DNA of 23,289 bases from Lysobacteraceae bacterium (GTDB taxonomy: Bacteria; Pseudomonadota; Gammaproteobacteria; Xanthomonadales; Xanthomonadaceae). Under the pieces are notes generated by a model that saw only the letters and a program-made list of their open reading frames with translations, made no database searches and was not told where the DNA came from. Of this stretch, positions 18,238 through 23,289 are shown one piece after another (the stretch's first letter is position 1; every line of letters begins with the position of its first letter). The position numbers and the translations under genes were made by a program. Where the stretch lies: the NCBI GenBank assembly GCA_003505795.1, contig DNXT01000442.1:1-23289 (forward strand), read 5' to 3'.

Positions 18238-18612
18238 ATGGGAATTATTTCCAAGTTCTTCGCCGTGGCCATGCTTGCAGGATTGCCCTTGCTGGCGGGC
18301 GCGCACGGCAATATGCAGCCCCAGCACGGGGGTATCGTCCAGATGTCGGGGGAGACCGTATTCGAGCTGGTGGTAAACGCTTCCAGCGTCGAGCTGTACG
18401 TTTCCGAGGATGACGAGCCCGTCAGCAATACCTCGGCAACCGCCAAGCTTACCGTAACCGCGAGCGGCAAGAAGACGGAGACGGCGCTTGCGCCGGCGGC
18501 GGATGGCGGTTTCGCTGCGGCGGTAAAAATTCCCAAGGGAGCGAGTGTCGGGGTGACGGTTGTCGACAAGACCTCGGGGGCCAAGACCTTCACCGTCTAC
18601 ACGCTCAAGTGA
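18238..18612 (+). CDS. Small exported protein resembling the N-terminal domain of CzcB
   Basis: A 124-residue protein with a signal peptide ending LLAGA and a mature start HGNMQPQHGGIVQMSG. The mature part reads FELVV..SSVELYVSEDDEPVS..ATAKLTV. That order of elements matches the N-terminal region of the CzcB-type adaptor at 5598-6833 (PHRGRML..FALEITIFE..FRLYAYQNDKPLP..PTITL). It therefore looks like a free-standing version of the beta-rich domain at the front of heavy-metal adaptors, with N-terminal His residues that could bind metal. It lies 16 bases after the DUF4198 gene with GAGG upstream, and just before the HupE/UreJ gene. The similarity is by eye and the role, perhaps a metal chaperone, is inferred. 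Confidence 0.8.
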   Translation: MGIISKFFAVAMLAGLPLLAGAHGNMQPQHGGIVQMSGETVFELVVNASSVELYVSEDDEPVSNTSATAKLTVTASGKKTETALAPAADGGFAAAVKIPKGASVGVTVVDKTSGAKTFTVYTLK

Positions 18613-18635
18613 CATTCCCAGGAGAAGCGGCACTC

Positions 18636-19361
18636 ATGGAGTCGAAGCTGGAAGCGGTCTCGAGGCGCTATAGAACGGCGATAATCCTGCTTCTATCGCT
18701 TTGTTGTGTCGTTATCTTCAGCCATGCGCCGGATTCCTGGGCGCACGGCGTATCCGACAAGGACAAGACCTATATCCAGTCCATGCAGGGGGTGCATGTC
18801 GTTCCTTACATGTACCTGGGGGCAAAGCACATGGTGACGGGATACGACCACCTGCTTTTCCTTTTCGGAGTCATATTCTTTCTTTATCGGCTCAAGGACG
18901 TTGTGCATTACGTGACATTGTTCGCGGTCGGTCATTCCGTTACGCTTCTGGCCGGGGTGTTGCTGAACATACATGCCAATGCCTACGTGATCGATGCGAT
19001 CATCGGTCTTTCCGTGGTTTACAAGGCCGTGGACAATCTTGGCGGGTTGAATATTTTATTCGGTTCCAATTTCAATCCAAGAATGGCGGTATTGATATTC
19101 GGGCTGTTTCATGGCTTCGGTCTGGCGACCAAGATCCAGGAATTGTCGTTCTCGCGCGACGGCCTGCTGGGCAATCTGATCAGCTTCAATGCAGGGGTCG
19201 AAATAGGTCAGTTCCTGGCGCTCAGCCTGATCCTGATCCTTATGACCCTGTGGAGACGGACCCCGTCGTTTGGGCGCAGCGCCGTCGCCGCCAACGGCGC
19301 CCTTATGTGCGCTGGCTTCGTCCTCATCGCCTATCAGCTATCTGGCCTTATTGCAGGTTAA
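18636..19361 (+). CDS. HupE/UreJ-family membrane protein, copy 2
   Basis: A 241-residue integral membrane protein closely matching the copy at 9999-10730 along its length. Conserved residues line up: His37 in WAHGVSD, His65/Asp71/His72 in AKHMVTGYDHLLFLFG, His100 in VGHSVTLL and His159 in GLFHGFGLA. The ATG at 18636 has AGGAG 11 bases upstream and gives a proper N-terminal hydrophobic segment. A GTG at 18609, overlapping the previous stop, is an alternative start adding nine residues. It is followed five bases later by the anchor gene, the same order as in copy 1. Codon use is more A/T-rich than in copy 1, which suggests separate acquisition and not a recent tandem duplication. Confidence 0.92.
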   Translation: MESKLEAVSRRYRTAIILLLSLCCVVIFSHAPDSWAHGVSDKDKTYIQSMQGVHVVPYMYLGAKHMVTGYDHLLFLFGVIFFLYRLKDVVHYVTLFAVGHSVTLLAGVLLNIHANAYVIDAIIGLSVVYKAVDNLGGLNILFGSNFNPRMAVLIFGLFHGFGLATKIQELSFSRDGLLGNLISFNAGVEIGQFLALSLILILMTLWRRTPSFGRSAVAANGALMCAGFVLIAYQLSGLIAG

Positions 19362-19366
19362 GCCCC

Positions 19367-19984
19367 ATGACGATTCATTCGGAAACTCTGCCGCACACCT
19401 ACCAAGTCTCCAGGCGTAGTCTGCTCAAGGTGTCGGGTATCGCCTTTCTGGGGGCCGCGGTGATCTCGCTGGCCTTTGTCCTTCCCGCGGAGCGGGGGAT
19501 CGACCCGACCGGTATTGGCAGTGCGCTGGGCCTGACCCAGATGGCCAATGGCGAAGACGTTGACGAGGACACGCCCGCGGCAGGCCCTGCGAGCGAAGTC
19601 GCGGCCTATGCCGTTCCAGAACAGACCAGGGCCAGCATAGTCAAGGCTACGCCGATGCGCTCGGACGAGATCACGATCACATTGGCACCGCATACGGGCG
19701 CCGAGATCAAGGCGCACATGAAAGCGGGCGACCATTTCATATACAGCTGGACCTCGACCTCGCCGGTCAAGGCCGATATGCATGGCGAGAAGAAGGGCGA
19801 TACGTCGGGTAACTTCACCCAGTACTGGAAGGAAAAGGGACTTTCGAAGGACCAGGGCGCGCTTACCGCGCCTTTTGAGGGCACCCATGGCTGGTATTTC
19901 CGTAACCAGGGAGAAGCCCCGCTGACGGTGACGGTCCAGACCAGCGGATTTTACGAGGATCTTTTCGAGCCAAAGGCCGAGTAG
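19367..19984 (+). CDS. Single-pass 'transmembrane anchor' protein, copy 2
   Basis: A 205-residue paralogue of the protein at 10744-11394. One membrane helix (about residues 22-40) is followed by LPAERGIDPTGIGSALGLT, an acidic/Pro-rich linker and a soluble domain. Conserved His residues are His117 in KAHM, His139 in DMHGE and His174 in GTHGWYF. The basic SRRSLLK stretch before the helix supports an N-in topology with the domain in the periplasm, and also resembles a twin-arginine context (RRSLLK), though a cleavage site is not evident. It starts five bases after the HupE/UreJ stop and is the last gene of its operon. Function is unknown; partnership with the HupE/UreJ protein is inferred from the repeated gene order. 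Confidence 0.87.
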   Translation: MTIHSETLPHTYQVSRRSLLKVSGIAFLGAAVISLAFVLPAERGIDPTGIGSALGLTQMANGEDVDEDTPAAGPASEVAAYAVPEQTRASIVKATPMRSDEITITLAPHTGAEIKAHMKAGDHFIYSWTSTSPVKADMHGEKKGDTSGNFTQYWKEKGLSKDQGALTAPFEGTHGWYFRNQGEAPLTVTVQTSGFYEDLFEPKAE

Positions 19985-20538
19985 ATTCTTCGGACGGACC
20001 GCAAGTCGTTGCCGGTGGATATTCCGGATGGAGAATATCGGCCACAGCTGGTGGCCCCGCTATTGCCGGCTGCGTTTGGCGGCGCGAGCTCTCCGGTTCG
20101 CTGGTGCCAGGGCTGTGCACGCCGCCCATGAATGATGTTGCAGGCCGGCACCGGACGCCGCTCTGCGTCCAGTGCAACGGCATGAGTGGTCGGCGTGGGC
20201 AGTGCGCGCCGGAAATGCCGATTCAGGACCGGTCCCGGCCCCCGCCGGAAGTTGGCAGGGGCCTGATCACAGGGTGGGGCAAAGCGCTGCCGTTCCGGCC
20301 ATTCACGGCGGAATATGCTGGTATGAACCTTCGTCACCGCAGGTAATCGCAAAGTGGAAACGGCCTGTATTTCGTACAAGACCGGCGCGATTTCAAGGTT
20401 TCATTCTCGTGACGAAGTCGTTCACGACCGGGGGGTACGCGCAGCGAGGGAGTAGGTACGCCCTCCGGTCGTCCTTGCCGCCCTGGCATCGCGACCGCCG
20501 TCGATGGTTCGTCCCACCCCCACTGGAGCCACCGCCAC
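19985..20538. other. 554-bp gap without a convincing gene
   Basis: No open frame here has a good start, a ribosome site or family motifs. Two small hairpins lie near the left end. The right part holds the leader of the TonB-dependent receptor, where TGGAG lies ten bases before its ATG. I looked for a cobalamin riboswitch and a Fur-type box and saw neither. A degraded gene remnant cannot be excluded. Confidence 0.5.
20018..20056 (+). terminator. Two adjacent hairpins after the anchor gene
   Basis: GATATTC (20018-20024) pairs with GAATATC (20033-20039), and GGCCAC (20040-20045) pairs with GTGGCC (20051-20056). They sit 34 bases after the operon's last stop and abut each other. No T run follows, so factor-dependent termination or transcript protection is more likely than intrinsic termination. 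Confidence 0.4.
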
Positions 20539-22668
20539 ATGTCACGTCCCTCCGTTTGTCACTCTCGCCGCTGTCTGCTTCCTCTGATCTCCCTGCTGTC
20601 CTGCGGTATTTCCACGGCGCTGGGGCAGGACGCCACCACCCTCGACGCGATCGAGGTCAAGCGCCAGCAACAGCCCTACCGCGATCTCACCGTCACCGGC
20701 GCCACCAAGAGCCCCGCGATGATCAAGGATCTCCCGCAGAGCATCGCCATACTCGGCAAGGACCTGCTCGAGGACGCCGGCGTCGACACGCTGGCCGACG
20801 CGCTCGATCTCAATAGCGGCATTTCGCGCCAGAGCAACCTCGGTGGCATGTGGGACAGCTACGCGATGCGCGGCTTCACCGGCGACCCGAATTTCGGCTC
20901 GGACTACATGGTCAACGGCTTCAACGCCAGCCGTGGCTACAGCGGTGTGCGCGACAATGCCAACGTCGAGAACATCGAGATACTCAAGGGGCCGTCCTCG
21001 GCGCTGTATGGGCGTGGCGAGCCGGGCGGGGCGGTCAACATCTCCACCAAGAAGCCGCTGTTCAAGCCGGCCTACAACATCGAGGTCTCGGCCGGCAGGT
21101 GGGACACCTACCGCACCGCAGTGGACCTGACCGGGCCGTTGAGCCAGAGCGTGGCCTACCGCCTCAATGCCTCCTACCAGGACGGTCACAGCTTCCGCGA
21201 CACCATCCAGTATGACCGCTACATGGTCTCGCCCTCGTTCCTGTGGATGATCTCGCCCGACACCACGCTGTCCTACGAGGTGGAGGCGGTGAGGCAGCGC
21301 GCGCCGTTCGACCGTGGCGTGGTCGCGGTGGACGGTCGCCTGGGCGTGGTGCCGATCTCCAACTTCTACGGGGAACCCAACGACGGCAAGCACGTCACCG
21401 AGTCGCTCGGCCACCAGGTATTCCTGCAGCATTTCATCAACGACGGCTGGTCTTTGCAGACCGGCCTGAGCTACCGCGAAAGCTCGCTGGAGGGCGTCAG
21501 CACCGAGGTGCGCCCGTACAGCGCGCTGGTCAATGGCGAAACCCTGCGTCGCCGCCTGCGCACCCGCGACAACCATGCGCTGGATACCTCCGGCCGCTTC
21601 GAGGCGCTGGGCAGGATCGAGACCGGCCCGGTCGTCCACAACGTGCTGTTCGGCGTGGACGGTTACCGCTTCAATGATCGCCGCCTGCAGTACGCCGCCG
21701 ACCCCAGCGGCACCACCTACGGCATCGACCTGGATGACCCGGTGTACAACGCCGACAAGCCGAACATGAGCCTGTCGATCCACACCCGCGAGGAGCAGCG
21801 CTCCTGGGCCTACTACGCGCAGGACCAAATGGAGTTGAGCGAACGCTGGAAGGCGTTGCTGGGCGTGCGCCGCGATGGCTACGACCAGAGCGTGTGGAAC
21901 CTGCGCACCGGCGTGGAGGTATCGCAGTCGCTGAGCGCCACCAGTCCGCGCGTGGGCCTGGTGTACCAGCCGCTGCCCGACCTCTCGCTATATGCCACCA
22001 CCGCGCGCAGCTTCCGTCCCAACAGCGGCGTCAGCCGCGACGGTGTGGCGTTCGACGCCGAGCGCGGCAAGTCCTACGAGGTCGGCGCCAAGCTGGAGAG
22101 CCTGGGCGGGCGTTTGAGCACCACCCTGGCGGTGTTCAAGATCACCAAGAACAACGTGCTCACCCCCGACCCGGTGGACCCGCAGAACTACAACATGGCT
22201 GCCGGCGAGGTCGAGAGCAAGGGCGTGGAACTGGACGTGACCGGCGAGATCGTGCCCACGTTGCGGTTGTCGGCCTCCTACGCGTACACCGACGCCGAGG
22301 TCACCGAGGACAACGCCGACCTGACCGGCCTGAGCCTGGTCGGCCGCCAACTCGCCAACGTACCCAAGCACGGCGGCAACGTGCTGCTGATCAAGCAGCT
22401 GGGCGCGTTCTCGCTCGGCGGCGGCGTGCAGTACGTCGGCGAACGCGAGGGCTCGGTGGCGCCGTACAGCACCTCGGACCTGTTCGTGCTGCCGTCCTAC
22501 GTGTCCTGGAAACTGCTGGCCTCGTGGAAGGTCAATCCGCGGCTCAAGCTTTCGTTGAACGTGGAGAACCTGTTCGACAAGGAGTACTACGTCAGCTCCT
22601 ACAGCCAGTACTGGGTGTATCCAGGCGCGGAACGCAATTTCACCCTCTCGGCCAAGTACGACTTTTGA
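20539..22668 (+). CDS. TonB-dependent siderophore-type receptor
   Basis: A 709-residue outer-membrane receptor, normal length for ferric-siderophore receptors. A signal peptide ends near TALGQ, and TLDAIEVKR just after it may serve as the TonB box. The plug domain spans about residues 45-165, with DLPQSIAILGKDLLEDAG, YAMRGFTGDPNF and the conserved VENIEILKGPSSALYGRGEPGGAVN. The rest alternates short beta strands of the barrel, ending NLFDKEYY..ERNFTLSAKYDF with a terminal Phe, as outer-membrane proteins require. It resembles FhuE/FoxA/FpvA-type receptors, but the ligand cannot be assigned, and no siderophore genes are nearby. It is probably a single-gene transcript, with a strong hairpin 48 bases after the stop. 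Confidence 0.95.
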   Translation: MSRPSVCHSRRCLLPLISLLSCGISTALGQDATTLDAIEVKRQQQPYRDLTVTGATKSPAMIKDLPQSIAILGKDLLEDAGVDTLADALDLNSGISRQSNLGGMWDSYAMRGFTGDPNFGSDYMVNGFNASRGYSGVRDNANVENIEILKGPSSALYGRGEPGGAVNISTKKPLFKPAYNIEVSAGRWDTYRTAVDLTGPLSQSVAYRLNASYQDGHSFRDTIQYDRYMVSPSFLWMISPDTTLSYEVEAVRQRAPFDRGVVAVDGRLGVVPISNFYGEPNDGKHVTESLGHQVFLQHFINDGWSLQTGLSYRESSLEGVSTEVRPYSALVNGETLRRRLRTRDNHALDTSGRFEALGRIETGPVVHNVLFGVDGYRFNDRRLQYAADPSGTTYGIDLDDPVYNADKPNMSLSIHTREEQRSWAYYAQDQMELSERWKALLGVRRDGYDQSVWNLRTGVEVSQSLSATSPRVGLVYQPLPDLSLYATTARSFRPNSGVSRDGVAFDAERGKSYEVGAKLESLGGRLSTTLAVFKITKNNVLTPDPVDPQNYNMAAGEVESKGVELDVTGEIVPTLRLSASYAYTDAEVTEDNADLTGLSLVGRQLANVPKHGGNVLLIKQLGAFSLGGGVQYVGEREGSVAPYSTSDLFVLPSYVSWKLLASWKVNPRLKLSLNVENLFDKEYYVSSYSQYWVYPGAERNFTLSAKYDF

Positions 22669-22715
22669 ACAGGGCTTTCCCCACGCCCAGGCATGGGCAA
22701 GAGCGAACCCATAGT

Positions 22716-22748
22716 GCGATGGGGCCTTCCCCGGGAAGGCCCCATCGC
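22716..22748. terminator. Strong perfect hairpin after the TonB-dependent receptor
   Basis: The arms at 22716-22730 and 22734-22748 are perfectly complementary over 15 base pairs with a three-base loop (ccg). The stem is very GC-rich. The downstream T content is modest (gatgtttct about 15 bases on). It is the best terminator-like structure in the window and separates the receptor from the next gene. Confidence 0.7.
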
Positions 22749-22798
22749 GGCCAACGATGTTTCTATAGTCAGCACTCCCTTTCCACATCGAGGTCGTC

Positions 22799-23289
22799 AT
22801 GTCATCGATCACCGCCAGTTCGCCACCCCTGACCGACGCGACGGCCAGCAAGGTGCATTCCCGGCGTATCGTCTCCATCGACGCCCTGCGCGGCCTGGTG
22901 ATGTGCGTCATGTTGATGGACCACGTACGCGAGACGTTCTATCTGCACCTGCAGGTCAGCGACCCGATGAGCGTGGCCGACACGCCTGCGCGGGTGTTCT
23001 TCTCGCGGCTGGCCGCGCATTTCTGCGCACCGGCGTTCGTGTTCCTTACCGGACTCGGGGCGTGGCTGTACGCGCATCCCCCCGGCGCCGCGCCGCGTTC
23101 GGCGCGCGAGTTCCTGCTCAAGCGCGGCGCGTTGATCGTGCTGCTGGAGCTGACCCTGATCAGCTTTCTGTGGGTGGGCGAATTGCCCAAGGTGATCTAC
23201 CTGCAGGTGATGTGGGCGATCGGGCTGTCGATGATCGTGCTGGCGTTCGCCTCGTCGCTGCCGCGTCGGCTGCTGCTGGCGATCGGCCT
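22799..23289 (+). CDS. DUF1624-family membrane protein (heparan-alpha-glucosaminide acetyltransferase-like), 5' part
   Basis: The first 163 residues of a membrane protein that continues beyond the window. After a polar leader it reads RRIVSIDALRGLVMCVMLMDHVRETFY, the signature of DUF1624 and related acyltransferase-3-like membrane proteins, in which RxxxIDxLRG and the following D-H pair are conserved. FLTGLGAWLY and LLKRGALIVLLELTLISF are further family-like segments at successive transmembrane helices. GAGG lies five bases before the ATG. Proteins of this family are multi-pass and probably transfer acyl groups, but no precise role is established for most bacterial members. It appears unrelated to the metal genes. 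Confidence 0.88.
   Translation, partial: MSSITASSPPLTDATASKVHSRRIVSIDALRGLVMCVMLMDHVRETFYLHLQVSDPMSVADTPARVFFSRLAAHFCAPAFVFLTGLGAWLYAHPPGAAPRSAREFLLKRGALIVLLELTLISFLWVGELPKVIYLQVMWAIGLSMIVLAFASSLPRRLLLAIG

Noticed and set aside
20104..20346. Short open frame in the spacer before the receptor
   Set aside because: Arg/Pro-rich translation with no ribosome site, signal peptide or recognisable motif.
20347..20538. Cobalamin riboswitch or Fur box upstream of the TonB-dependent receptor
   Set aside because: No B12-box-like sequence, no conserved riboswitch core and no Fur-type inverted repeat could be seen.
20542..21828. 428-codon minus-strand frame inside the TonB-dependent receptor
   Set aside because: Antisense shadow with Val/Ala/Gly/His-rich composition; the receptor frame has complete plug and barrel motifs.

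Overview
The window is GC-rich, densely coded DNA from a Gram-negative bacterium. It carries a TonB-dependent receptor, a CzcCBA-type tripartite efflux pump and several exported proteins. Gene content and high GC suggest a gammaproteobacterium of the Xanthomonadaceae/Lysobacteraceae type (Lysobacter, Luteimonas, Xanthomonas, Stenotrophomonas and relatives). That assignment is inferred from style and neighbourhood, not from a marker gene. No rRNA, tRNA, CRISPR array, insertion sequence or phage gene was seen.

Layout: (1) 1-3667, minus strand: a class III aminotransferase, an Lrp/AsnC regulator, a small cupin and an aldehyde dehydrogenase cut by the window edge. This looks like an amine or amino-acid catabolic set. 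(2) 3914-13129, plus strand: a metal-handling block. It holds a small His-rich membrane protein, czcC, czcB, czcA, a HupE/UreJ-family membrane protein, a one-pass 'transmembrane anchor' protein, a 77-residue exported protein and an MFS permease with a His-rich tail. czcC/czcB and czcA/hupE overlap by four bases (ATGA), so these genes look translationally coupled. (3) 13140-17336: a 2-hydroxyacid dehydrogenase (GhrA type) and a GNAT acetyltransferase on minus, divergent from a type II haloacid-dehalogenase-like protein and a PuuB/DadA-like FAD oxidoreductase on plus. These fit the catabolic theme of region 1. (4) 17478-19984, plus strand: a second, visibly more A/T-rich metal-type operon. It holds a DUF4198 (NikK/NikM-like) exported protein, a small exported protein resembling the N-terminal domain of CzcB, a second HupE/UreJ protein and a second anchor protein. 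(5) 19985-20538: no convincing gene. (6) 20539-22668: a TonB-dependent siderophore-type receptor followed by a strong hairpin. (7) 22799-end: the start of a DUF1624 membrane acyltransferase-like protein.

The most interesting feature is the paired HupE/UreJ plus anchor cassette. It occurs twice, once fused to a divalent-cation efflux operon and once behind DUF4198 and a CzcB-like mini-domain, with no hydrogenase or urease gene in view. The two anchor proteins share three conserved histidines in matching positions. I read this as a candidate periplasmic metal-trafficking system whose metal and direction of transport are not known from the sequence. The czc block also seems to sit inside a catabolic locus, separating the aminotransferase/dehydrogenase half from the oxidoreductase half.
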